Part shown: in pieces, positions 15,631-23,091 of the stretch
Position numbering within the stretch: the stretch's first letter is position 1
How the letters are laid out: each line of letters opens with the position of its first letter
Origin: Collinsella sp.
GTDB lineage: Bacteria; Actinomycetota; Coriobacteriia; Coriobacteriales; Coriobacteriaceae
Reading direction: 5' to 3'
DNA: 43,699 nucleotides
Assembly (NCBI GenBank): GCA_019425045.1
Contig: JAHYYI010000018.1
Span: forward strand, 1-43,699
Notes under the pieces: generated by a model
What the model was told of the DNA's origin: nothing
The model's input: the letters and a program-made list of their open reading frames with translations, nothing else
Database searches by the model: none
Position numbers and translations under genes: made by a program

Positions 15631-16944
15631 ATGAAGCTCACTATAGAATCGATGACCTACGGCGCCGACGGGCTGGCACATGCCGACAACGGCAAGGCCG
15701 TCTTTGTGCAGGGTGCCGTGGCAGGCGACACCGTCGAGGCCGAGGTCGTACAGGACGGCAAGTCGTTCATGCGCGCCCGCACCACCGAGATTCTGGAGCC
15801 AAGCCCCGATCGCATTCAGCCTCCCTGCCCCTTCGTGGGCATCTGCGGCGGCTGCTCGTGGGGCAATCTCTCACGCACGGCACAGCTCGCCGCCAAGGAG
15901 CAAAACCTGCGCTCCACGCTCGAGCGCATCGGCAAGTTCGCTCCCGAGCAGGTCGATGAGTTGGTACAGCCCATCTGCCATACCAAGGACGACTGGGGCT
16001 ACCGCAATAAAATCGAGCTCGAACCGACCGTCGTCAACGGTCGCGTGCGCCTTGGCATGCACGGTGTCGACCCCAGCAAAATCGTGACCGTCGATGCGTG
16101 CCCGCTGTTCGATAAGCGCTTCCCAAAGGCGCTCAAATCGGTCGTCGGCGCACTCAACTATCTAAGCGGCAGCCATGACTTGGGGCTCGAACGCGTGGGC
16201 ATTCGCGCCTCGCGCCGCACCAAGGCGCTCGAGGTCGCGCTCTGGACGCCCACAGGATCCTTTCCGCGCTCGCAGGTCTCGCGCGTGCTGGCGGACGCCG
16301 CTCATCCCACGAGCATCGTGCGTGTGATGAGCAAGGGCGAAAAGAAAGCCCGCCGTGTCTCCAAAGTCGAGATGCTCGCCGGCGAGGGCTCGTGGACCGA
16401 GAACATCGCCGAAGGCCAGATGCGCTTGTCTGCCCCATCGTTTTTCCAGGTCAATACCAAGGGCGCCGAGATTTTGATTGAGCTCGTTATGGACGCCCTC
16501 GACCCGCAGGAAGACGAGCTTGCCGTGGATCTGTACTGCGGTGCCGGCACCTTTACCCTACCGCTCGCCCGCCGCTGCGATTTTGTCGCCGCCGTCGAGG
16601 CCTATGGCCCGGCCGTGCGCGATCTACGCCGTAACCTGGAGATCAACAAGCTCGATAACGTCGATGTCATCGGCGGCGACGCGGTGCGCGAGTTCCCCGA
16701 TCAGGACGCCGATGTCCTGGTAGTCGATCCGCCGCGCGCAGGATTGGCGCCCGAGGCGATAGACCTCATCGCGAGCACGAGCGCCCGCGATGTCGCCTAC
16801 GTGAGCTGCGACCCGGCAACTCTGGCCCGCGACCTCAAGCGCTTTGTCGAGGAGGGCACCTTCTCCCCCGTCAAGATCACGCCGGTCGACCTATTCCCGC
16901 AAACCTTCCACTGCGAAACCGTCGTCCACCTCAAGCGCAACTAG
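15631..16944 (+). CDS. rlmD: 23S rRNA (uracil-C5)-methyltransferase, RlmD/TrmA family
   Basis: SAM-dependent methylation of a uracil in RNA; probably 23S rRNA U1939 if RlmD. The protein has 437 residues from the chosen ATG, which follows AGGCAGGGAT. An N-terminal TRAM domain (about residues 1-60) is followed by iron-sulphur Cys residues (CPFVGICGGCSW and VDACPLF). The Rossmann domain contains DLYCGAGTFTLPLA, and the active site shows DPPRAGL and the catalytic Cys in VSCDPATLARD. Members of this family (RlmD, RlmC, TrmA-like) are hard to separate by eye, and many Gram-positive bacteria carry more than one, so the exact target is uncertain. Confidence 0.85.
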   Translation: MKLTIESMTYGADGLAHADNGKAVFVQGAVAGDTVEAEVVQDGKSFMRARTTEILEPSPDRIQPPCPFVGICGGCSWGNLSRTAQLAAKEQNLRSTLERIGKFAPEQVDELVQPICHTKDDWGYRNKIELEPTVVNGRVRLGMHGVDPSKIVTVDACPLFDKRFPKALKSVVGALNYLSGSHDLGLERVGIRASRRTKALEVALWTPTGSFPRSQVSRVLADAAHPTSIVRVMSKGEKKARRVSKVEMLAGEGSWTENIAEGQMRLSAPSFFQVNTKGAEILIELVMDALDPQEDELAVDLYCGAGTFTLPLARRCDFVAAVEAYGPAVRDLRRNLEINKLDNVDVIGGDAVREFPDQDADVLVVDPPRAGLAPEAIDLIASTSARDVAYVSCDPATLARDLKRFVEEGTFSPVKITPVDLFPQTFHCETVVHLKRN

Positions 16945-17065
16945 CAGATATTATTTCTGGGGCGGGGATAAGACAGTCATTCGATGCTCGATGGTTTAGC
17001 CCCGTCTCCTGTCATGCATTTCGAAACAGACGGGACTGGAAAGCAGCGCAAGCCACCAAACAATG

Positions 17066-17113
17066 GCCCAGTTGATTACATTTTCATAATGCAATCAACT
17101 GGGCATTTCATTT
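17066..17113 (+). terminator. Terminator after rlmD
   Basis: GCCCAGTTGATT pairs with AATCAACTGGGC around a 15-base loop and is followed by a T-rich run. It lies between convergent genes and could serve both. The preceding 16958-16969 carries TGGGGCGGGGAT, a short repeat also found at three other intergenic places. Confidence 0.7.
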
Positions 17114-17141
17114 AACTATGCACGTTGACACGGTATCGCAG

Positions 17142-18641
17142 TTAGCGTTTTATCGGGGTGCCGCAATGAGGACAGAACTTTGCATCAGGAACAAGCGGAG
17201 TGCCGCATGAAGCACAGAAGCGCGGCCCATCCATAGAGGTTGTAGCCTGGTGGAATTGCTGCTCACCACTAAACCGAAGCGAGCCCTGCTGGCGCGAAGG
17301 GTTAATTTGTGAGTCGGCAGCGGATCCCAGAGGGGTCGCCCCAGAATCGGTGGCCACGCGAGACGCCATCTTCCTGCGGACAACAAAAACGACGACGATA
17401 ACGACAACCGCCAGCGCAACAACAATTGCGCCGACAATAATAGGACTGAACAAGAAGGACTCTTCGGCCTTTCCAGATGACGCTGTTTTTAGAGGACTTC
17501 GCGCAATGTTCGACTTGTACACATCAACCCGAATGCCCTTTTCAGCATGACCCATACTACAAACCAGCGTATCGTCATCAGCAAACCAGAGCCTGTCTCC
17601 GCTCTTTAAAGGCGTCTTAGAAGCAACGTTCTTATTTAAATCAAGCAATACCATCTTGTCATTGTTATCAGAATTAGTTTTAATTCCGAGCACATATCGA
17701 CCATCATTGGACAATGAACCATAAGCGCCAACCGGACTAGACGGCTTTACTTTCTCCCCCTGCTTGCCCGAAGCACAATCATATACCGCGACTTCGTCAG
17801 AAGAAGTATCATTACCTTGCGCAATTAAAGCCAATGAACCGCTCGAATTAACCGAGCAAATGCCATCATCTTCATTCGGGTAGTCAGGCTCTGAAAGACC
17901 GCAAACAGCATCATTTGTCATTTCGCCATTCTTCGACAACAGAGCGCCGTTGTTAAGGACGGTGCCTTTGTCCGAAGTAATTGGAATGCCGGAAAAACAA
18001 AGGCCCAAAGGATAGACGGCTCCATAACTGTTTTCCGTATCCAGTTCAACGCTAACGATATTGGCAATCGAAGCTGTGCCTAAGTCATAGGTAACTATTT
18101 TATTGCAACTTTTGCCATCTTCAGACCCATCGAACACTATGTATCCGTACATACCATCCGAAGACAGCCAGTAGTCGTCTCGTATTACCTCAGAAGAGGG
18201 CTCAACGCCAAGATTATCATCATCTATAGCAAATTGCTCCTCAATCTCATCTTTTTCGAAATTGTACTTGCAAAACTGAATCGATCGAGACCCCGAAAGA
18301 AATAGAAATGATTTTCCATCTTCAGAAAGCTGAAAACGACTCGCCCTGCCATCTGCAATAACGGAATTTCCAAGCTTATAAGTCTTTGATTTATTTGAGC
18401 TCAAATCATAGGCGGTAACCGACAGGCTATCCTCGTCGTACGCATATAACGTCTTTTCATCGGAAGAGAAGCAGCAGTAGCCATCCCAGCTGTTCTCGAG
18501 GGACATTTTGATACGCTTCTGCGTTCCGTCTTCAACGTTTAAAACCGTTCCATAATCGCCGGGGTCACCATTATTATTCTCGTTAAAGACGATGTACTTC
18601 CCGGATAAAGATCGGCACACAGCACTCTCAGCGCTTTCCAC
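17142..18641 (-). CDS. Membrane-anchored beta-propeller-like protein with C-terminal zinc ribbon (signal peptide out of frame)
   Basis: Unknown function. The uninterrupted frame encodes about 500 residues: a long domain of repeated short blocks with LSGKYIVF-, SSDEKTLYAYD-, LSEDGKSFLF- and LSNDGRYVLG-like strands, suggesting a WD40/TolB-type propeller; one hydrophobic membrane segment (IIVGAIVVALAVVVIVVVFV) near residue 410; a basic stop; and a zinc ribbon FCASCGTPLVPDAKFCPHCG at the end. The propeller should be outside and the zinc ribbon inside. The first possible start in frame, GTG at 18641, has no ribosome site. A perfect signal peptide and a good start (18777) lie upstream but one base out of frame across nine Gs. 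Base composition is more AT-rich than its neighbours, which may indicate transfer. Confidence 0.75.
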   Translation of the reverse strand: MESAESAVCRSLSGKYIVFNENNNGDPGDYGTVLNVEDGTQKRIKMSLENSWDGYCCFSSDEKTLYAYDEDSLSVTAYDLSSNKSKTYKLGNSVIADGRASRFQLSEDGKSFLFLSGSRSIQFCKYNFEKDEIEEQFAIDDDNLGVEPSSEVIRDDYWLSSDGMYGYIVFDGSEDGKSCNKIVTYDLGTASIANIVSVELDTENSYGAVYPLGLCFSGIPITSDKGTVLNNGALLSKNGEMTNDAVCGLSEPDYPNEDDGICSVNSSGSLALIAQGNDTSSDEVAVYDCASGKQGEKVKPSSPVGAYGSLSNDGRYVLGIKTNSDNNDKMVLLDLNKNVASKTPLKSGDRLWFADDDTLVCSMGHAEKGIRVDVYKSNIARSPLKTASSGKAEESFLFSPIIVGAIVVALAVVVIVVVFVVRRKMASRVATDSGATPLGSAADSQINPSRQQGSLRFSGEQQFHQATTSMDGPRFCASCGTPLVPDAKFCPHCGTPIKR

Positions 18642-18777
18642 CGTATATGTGTCTTTGAATTTCGGTTTGGGGACATCGGCAGCATAGGCGCCCAGCGGCG
18701 CGACAATAAGGCTAGCGGCCAGCGCCAGACCGGCTATTAGAAGCCCCCCCCCATTTCATTTTTCTCGTATTTGGCAT
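18642..18777 (-). other. Frameshifted signal-peptide segment with G9 tract (possible phase switch)
   Basis: An ATG at 18777 with AAAGGGG upstream reads MPNTRKMKW and then meets nine Gs (plus-strand C run 18744-18752). As given, translation stops three codons later. With eight Gs the frame would continue as GGLLIAGLALAASLIVAP and through GAYAAD into the downstream protein, which is an ideal Sec signal peptide. Either the tract slips in nature, the gene is inactive in this strain, or the count is a sequencing error. Confidence 0.75.
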
Positions 18778-18895
18778 GGTTTCCCCTTTCAATCGAGAAG
18801 TGAATATGACCTGAGGCTACGCTAAGCCCGAAAAAGCAAAATCTGTTGCGCAACAATTCTCAGCGTGCAAAAAAGTCGATAACGCCTGATGAAAA

Positions 18896-18950
18896 TGGGA
18901 CGGGGATTAAATAATCATTGGTACCGAATGATTATTTAATCCCCGTCCCA
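18896..18950 (-). terminator. Perfect 24-bp palindromic hairpin
   Basis: Arms at 18896-18919 and 18927-18950 pair perfectly over 24 bases around GGTACCG. On the minus strand a T run (18892-18895) follows, so it can terminate the zinc-ribbon gene ending at 18957. Its arm begins TGGGACGGGGAT, related to the repeat seen at 16958, 19373 and 25698. Confidence 0.75.
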
Positions 18951-18956
18951 GAAAAA

Positions 18957-19256
18957 TCACTGGTGGTTGACCGGAGCGCCGCAGTTTTGGCAGAAGGATG
19001 CATTTGCTTCCAACTTTGAGCCGCACTGAGCGCAAAAATGAGCGGGCTCAACCGGCTGAGCATCATCGATCGCGGTCGGCACCTGCTGTGCCGGCGGGAC
19101 CTGCTGCATCGGAGGCATTTGCTGGTACGAATTGGACTGAGGAGGCTGAGGCTTATTCGACGATTCCTTGTTCAAGATAACAGCAAAGGCGACAGCCGCG
19201 ACACCACCAAATACAACGAGCAAAACAAGAAGATCGGATACCCTAAGGCCTATCAT
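18957..19256 (-). CDS. Small membrane protein with C-terminal zinc ribbon
   Basis: A 99-residue protein of unknown function. One N-terminal membrane segment (LLVLLVVFGGVAAVAFAVIL, residues 9-28) is followed by a Pro/Gln-rich linker (about 35-65) and a zinc ribbon of the CxxC...CxxC type (FCAQCGSKLEANASFCQNCG). GAGGAG lies about ten bases before the ATG. It lies just upstream, on the same strand, of the larger protein with a similar zinc ribbon, but a strong hairpin separates them. The pairing suggests related roles; no specific function can be assigned. Confidence 0.75.
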   Translation of the reverse strand: MIGLRVSDLLVLLVVFGGVAAVAFAVILNKESSNKPQPPQSNSYQQMPPMQQVPPAQQVPTAIDDAQPVEPAHFCAQCGSKLEANASFCQNCGAPVNHQ

Positions 19257-19462
19257 CGCACATCAGCTCCTCATTTAGTGAAACATGACGGATGCTGAGA
19301 TTTTATCGCCGCGCCGCAAGCCCCTCCTAGTGCGCAACACCCATCCACCCTGCATGATTTTCTGGGGCGGGGATCAAAATCATTGGGGAACGGGGCGTGG
19401 CAAGCGGGGGTCTTCGGGGTATAAGACGGCTAATTGTATGCCGCCCTATGAAAGGAACCCTT

Positions 19463-20005
19463 ATGCCCAGCGTTGCCGTTCTTGCCGCCGATGGCTTTGA
19501 AACGATTGAATGCCTGACTATGGTCGATGTCATGCGTCGCGGCGGCGTGCGCGCCACGCTCGTCTCGATTATGCCCACGCGCGAGGTCGTAAGCTCGCTG
19601 CAGATTCCCGTAACCTGCGACGCACTCTTTGACGAGATTAACTTTGACGAGTACGACTGCGTCGTGCTGCCCGGCGGTCTGCCCGGTGCCACCAACCTGC
19701 GCGCCGACCAGCGCGTCTGCGACGTAGTCTGCGAGTTCGCCGCGACCAAGCATGTTGCCGCCATCTGCGCCGCCCCGTTTATCCTGGGCGAGCTTGATCT
19801 GCTCGAGGGACGCCACGCCACGTGCTTCCCCGGCTTTGAGAAGAGCTTCCCCGAGGGCGCCTATACCGGCGACAAGGTCACGCACGACGGCAACATCATC
19901 ACCGCCAGCGGCATGGCCCAGTCGCTCCCCTTTGCCCTTGAGCTGCTGCGTACGCTCGCCGGCGACAAGGCTGTCGAGAAGGTTGCCGAGGGCATTCAGC
20001 TATGA
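19463..20005 (+). CDS. DJ-1/PfpI family protein
   Basis: A 180-residue protein of the DJ-1/ThiJ/PfpI superfamily, glutamine amidotransferase-like fold. The nucleophile elbow with its conserved Cys is in AAICAAPFILGELDLL, and the early acidic residue is in GFETIECLTMVDVMRRGG. The family includes deglycase-like and chaperone-like activities, and the reaction here is not determined. The ATG at 19463 follows AAAGGAA; the longer open frame has no ribosome site. The stop overlaps the start of the Maf gene by four bases (ATGA), so the two are translationally coupled. Confidence 0.88.
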   Translation: MPSVAVLAADGFETIECLTMVDVMRRGGVRATLVSIMPTREVVSSLQIPVTCDALFDEINFDEYDCVVLPGGLPGATNLRADQRVCDVVCEFAATKHVAAICAAPFILGELDLLEGRHATCFPGFEKSFPEGAYTGDKVTHDGNIITASGMAQSLPFALELLRTLAGDKAVEKVAEGIQL

Positions 20006-20583
20006 TTTTGGCTTCGCAATCACCGCGCCGCATCGAGTTGATGCGCGAAGCGGGCTACGACATCCGCGTCATTCCCGCCGACATCGACGAGACTCCTTTT
20101 GATGACGAGGCACCGCTTACGCTTGTCGAGCGCTTAGCTCGCGCTAAGGCTGCCGCCGTTGCCACCGAGCACGCCGATCCCAGTGAGCTGACCATCGCGG
20201 CCGACACCATCGTCACCTTCGATGGCAAGATTTTGGGTAAGCCGGCAAACGAGGACGAAGCCCGCACCATGCTCCACGAGCTCTCGGGGCGCACACACCA
20301 GGTGGCAACCGGCGTCTGCATCGTTAGGGCCGGAGACGTCACAGCCCCGCACGCCGCCGAGAGCCTGTCGTTTGTCGATGTGACCGACGTGACGTTCTAT
20401 GAGCTCACCGACGAGCAGATTGAGCGCTACGTCGCCTCGGGCGAGCCCATGGACAAAGCCGGCGCCTACGGCATCCAGGGCGTCGGCGGGCGCATGCTCG
20501 TGCACGATATTTCGGGCGACTTCTACAACGTGGTGGGCCTGCCCATCGCTCGCGTCGCGCGCGCGATTCAAAAACTATCGTAA
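20002..20583 (+). CDS. maf: Maf family nucleoside triphosphate pyrophosphatase
   Basis: House-cleaning pyrophosphatase that hydrolyses non-canonical or dTTP/UTP-type nucleotides. The 193 residues are standard length. The N-terminal LASQSPRRIELMREAG is the phosphate-binding signature, ADTIVTFDGKILGKP carries the conserved Asp and KAGAYGIQGVGG is the family C-terminal motif. The start overlaps the DJ-1 gene stop by four bases. A GGCGCTGGG/CCCAGCGCC hairpin (20592-20614) followed by a short T run is likely its terminator. Confidence 0.93.
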   Translation: MILASQSPRRIELMREAGYDIRVIPADIDETPFDDEAPLTLVERLARAKAAAVATEHADPSELTIAADTIVTFDGKILGKPANEDEARTMLHELSGRTHQVATGVCIVRAGDVTAPHAAESLSFVDVTDVTFYELTDEQIERYVASGEPMDKAGAYGIQGVGGRMLVHDISGDFYNVVGLPIARVARAIQKLS

Positions 20584-20591
20584 TTGCATCT

Positions 20592-20625
20592 GGCGCTGGG
20601 TATCCCCCAGCGCCTACAATTTTGG
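20592..20625 (+). terminator. Terminator of the DJ-1/maf unit
   Basis: A nine-bp stem (20592-20600 with 20606-20614) lies nine bases after the maf stop and is followed by TACAATTTT. The T run is short and interrupted. Confidence 0.55.
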
Positions 20626-20684
20626 CGTACCGTACGGATCCCGACCGGGCATAAGGCCCGGCGGAAAACCGATAGGAGTAAAAC

Positions 20685-21686
20685 ATGGATACACTGCTTG
20701 AGGCCATTGACGTTTGCGATGTCGATGGCTTTTGCTTTGGCAACTATACGGACGAGGAGGCCGGCACCGGTTGCACCGTAATCGTTGCACCCGAGGGCGC
20801 CACCGGCGGTGTTGACGTTCGCGGCGGTGCCCCGGCATCGCGCGAGACCGACCTGCTGCGTCCCGAGAACACCGTGGACAAGGTCCACGCCGTCTGCCTT
20901 TCGGGCGGATCGGCCTTTGGTCTGGAGGCCGCAAGCGGCGTCGCCCGCGAGCTCGAGAGCCGCAGCATCGGCCTTCCCGTCGGCCCCACGCAGGTGCCCA
21001 TCGTGTGCTCCAGCTGCATCTTCGACCTCGCCTTTGGCGACCCCACCGTACGCCCCGACATCGAGGCCGGCATCTCCGCCGTGCGCGAGGCGCTTGACAA
21101 TACCCCCACCACGCTCGAGCAGGGCAATGTAGGTGCCGGCACCGGTGCCACCGTAGGCAAGCTCATGGGCCCCGCCACCTGCATGAAGGCCGGCCTTGGC
21201 GCTGCCGCCGTGGCGCTCGGTCCCGTTAAGGTAGGCGCCGTGGTCTCGGTCAACGCCTGCGGCAATGTCGTCGACCCCTTCACCGGCGAATGGGTCGCTG
21301 GCATGCGCGCTGCAGCAGATAGCGACCAGATCGTCGACATGGAGCTCGCAGCCTTTGCCGCCGCCGGCTCTATGCAAATGCCGCTCGACCGCACCAACAC
21401 CACCATCAGCTGCATCGTCACCAACGTTGAGCTCACCAAGGCTCAGGCCACCAAGGTCTCCCAGATGGCCGCAGACGCCTATGCGCACGCCATCCGCCCC
21501 ACGCACACCACCAACGACGGCGACACCATCTACACCCTCGCCAGCGGCAAGCTAGACGCTCAGACGAGCGCCGCCGTTCCCCTAGACCTGCTGGGCATGC
21601 TCGCCGTAAGGGCCCTACAGACCGCCATCGTAAACGGAGCCAAAACCGCCAAAACCTCCCACGGCATCCCCGGTGCCGCGAAGTAA
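20685..21686 (+). CDS. P1 family peptidase (DmpA-like aminopeptidase)
   Basis: Member of the P1/DmpA family of N-terminal nucleophile aminopeptidases, which are made as one chain and self-cleave before a Ser or Thr. The protein has 333 residues, typical. Visible family motifs are VHAVCLSGGSAFGLEAASGV, GNVGAGTGATVGKL and the NTTISCIVTNVELTK segment at about residue 244, where the Thr is the probable nucleophile after cleavage. TAGGAG precedes the ATG. Substrates are usually short peptides or beta-amino acid peptides; none is indicated here. There is no signal peptide, so it is probably cytoplasmic. Confidence 0.88.
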   Translation: MDTLLEAIDVCDVDGFCFGNYTDEEAGTGCTVIVAPEGATGGVDVRGGAPASRETDLLRPENTVDKVHAVCLSGGSAFGLEAASGVARELESRSIGLPVGPTQVPIVCSSCIFDLAFGDPTVRPDIEAGISAVREALDNTPTTLEQGNVGAGTGATVGKLMGPATCMKAGLGAAAVALGPVKVGAVVSVNACGNVVDPFTGEWVAGMRAAADSDQIVDMELAAFAAAGSMQMPLDRTNTTISCIVTNVELTKAQATKVSQMAADAYAHAIRPTHTTNDGDTIYTLASGKLDAQTSAAVPLDLLGMLAVRALQTAIVNGAKTAKTSHGIPGAAK

Positions 21687-21717
21687 ACTAGCTCGTCCGG
21701 TTGCCCGGTGGGTCTTG

Positions 21718-21804
21718 GTTATGTTTGCTGCTCTACAGCCCTGGCTCGCACGAAGAGCACATTAAGTGCTCTTCGGCTCGTGCGGAACTCGCGACAAACG
21801 TAAC
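21718..21804 (+). repeat. Structured repeat element, copy A
   Basis: Outer stem GTTATGTTTG (21718-21727) pairs with CAAACGTAAC (21795-21804). The inner hairpin is CGAAGAGCAC/GTGCTCTTCG with loop ATTAA (21751-21775), flanked by GCTCG and CGTGCGGAAC. Copy B, downstream and inverted, has the same layout with compensatory changes. Confidence 0.65.
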
Positions 21805-21841
21805 GCCCGCTCGCCTCCGACCGACTACCAACCAAATTCTT

Positions 21842-21908
21842 TTCAGCCCAGGCCCCTTTGTACCACGCGTCGAAGATCTTCAAATTCAACTTCCTGACAA
21901 TCGATTCT
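21842..21908 (+). pseudogene. Possible remnant of a glycosyltransferase C terminus
   Basis: One plus-strand frame reads PLYHASKIFKFN, close to the C-terminal LYHLASKIFKFN of the neighbouring minus-strand glycosyltransferase. At the DNA level 21867-21891 matches the end of that gene in inverted orientation with two differences in 25. It is too short for a functional gene and may be a leftover from rearrangement. Confidence 0.35.
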
Positions 21909-21917
21909 TATAGCAGA

Positions 21918-22027
21918 GGCCCCTTGGCCTTTAGTTTGATACAAGTTCCGCACGAGCCGGAAAGCACTTAATGTGCTTTCCGTGCGAGCAGGACTGTTCG
22001 CAGTAGCAAACTAAAGACCAAGGGGCC
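21918..22027 (-). repeat. Structured repeat element, copy B (inverted)
   Basis: A 21-bp outer stem with one mismatch (21918-21938 with 22007-22027) encloses CGGAAAGCAC/GTGCTTTCCG with an ATTAA loop when read on the minus strand. Read that way it aligns with copy A, including CGGCTCGTGCGGAAC. It ends 33 bases from the stop of the glycosyltransferase gene. Confidence 0.65.
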
Positions 22028-22059
22028 CAGTCAACCTATCAGCAGCGATTACTCCGCAG

Positions 22060-23091
22060 CTAGTTGAATTTGAAGATCTTTGAGGCAAGATGGTATAGGC
22101 CGAGTGTGGTTTTGTCTCCAGCCCGTCCATGCAGGTTGGTAAAGAATCCAACCACGCCGTAGCGAGCGCGACGATACATGCGCTCGTCGTACTCCTTCAG
22201 GTCCTTCCACAGCGTCTTCAGGCGCTCATCGGCACAATCTTCCTCGGAAAGCTTGGTGAGCACCGAGCAAATCGCCATCATCATGGTGAAGTAGCCCATC
22301 ATGTACGAACGCAGACGCGAGGACTCAACGTCCTGGTACAGGTGGAACGATTCCATCATGATGCGCGTTACGCGGAACTGCTGGCCCAAGCGCTTGACCA
22401 TCGTAGCCTCGTTGACGCTCTGGCCCTCGCGACCGATAAAGTAGCGATAGAGGTCGATGTCGGCGTAGTACATGGTCTTGCAGCGCGGCAGCGGTACGTA
22501 TGCGTAGATATTATCCACGTAGAACGTGTGTGCCGGCATAGGCAGATTGGACTCGCGCAGCACATCGGTGCGATAGCACAGGCTGTGCATGAGCAGGTTC
22601 TGATCGGGACGGAAGTGTCCGATCTGGTCCCAAGAGAAAATCTTTTTGCGCGGCAGTGCAAACTTGTAGCCAATAGCGGTATGCGTGCCCTCGTAAACCT
22701 TCTCGTACACGTAGTTCGAGATAAACAGGTCGACGCGCTGGTCGCGCTCCTCAAAGCCACGCAAAATCGAAAGCATGGTCGAAAGCGCCGCACCGTCGAG
22801 CCAGTCGTCCGAGTCAACGACCTTGTAGTACGTACCATGCGCCTCGCGCAGGCCCGAGAGGACGGCGATACCGTGGCCGCCATTCTCCTGGTGCACCGCG
22901 CGGATGATTCCGGGATATCGGGCCTCCCACTCGTCGGCCTTGGCGGCCGTCTCGTCCTTGGAGCCGTCGTCCACCACGATAATCTCGATATCGGTGGCGT
23001 AATTGCTCCCCTCCAAGATGGAGGTGATGCAATGGTCCATATCCTTGGCGGCGTTATATGAGGGAATACCGAATGTTATGACTTTATGCAT
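22060..23091 (-). CDS. Family 2 glycosyltransferase
   Basis: GT-A fold glycosyltransferase of 343 residues, probably acting on a cell-surface polysaccharide or glycolipid at the inner membrane face. The N-terminal nucleotide-sugar region shows TFGIPSYNAAKDMDHCI, IEIIVVDDGSKDET and the DxD-like motif in YYKVVDSDDWLDG. No membrane segment is evident. The ATG at 23091 overlaps the stop of glf by eight bases, indicating coupled translation. The pairing with UDP-galactopyranose mutase suggests galactofuranose transfer, though this is inference from context. Confidence 0.87.
   Translation of the reverse strand: MHKVITFGIPSYNAAKDMDHCITSILEGSNYATDIEIIVVDDGSKDETAAKADEWEARYPGIIRAVHQENGGHGIAVLSGLREAHGTYYKVVDSDDWLDGAALSTMLSILRGFEERDQRVDLFISNYVYEKVYEGTHTAIGYKFALPRKKIFSWDQIGHFRPDQNLLMHSLCYRTDVLRESNLPMPAHTFYVDNIYAYVPLPRCKTMYYADIDLYRYFIGREGQSVNEATMVKRLGQQFRVTRIMMESFHLYQDVESSRLRSYMMGYFTMMMAICSVLTKLSEEDCADERLKTLWKDLKEYDERMYRRARYGVVGFFTNLHGRAGDKTTLGLYHLASKIFKFN

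Noticed and set aside
20568..21506. Minus-strand frame of about 310 codons opposite the P1 peptidase
   Set aside because: Antisense shadow of a recognised peptidase, low-complexity and without a start signal.
21701..21913. 70-codon plus-strand frame after the P1 peptidase
   Set aside because: It reads through the hairpin of element A and lacks a convincing ribosome site or conserved features.
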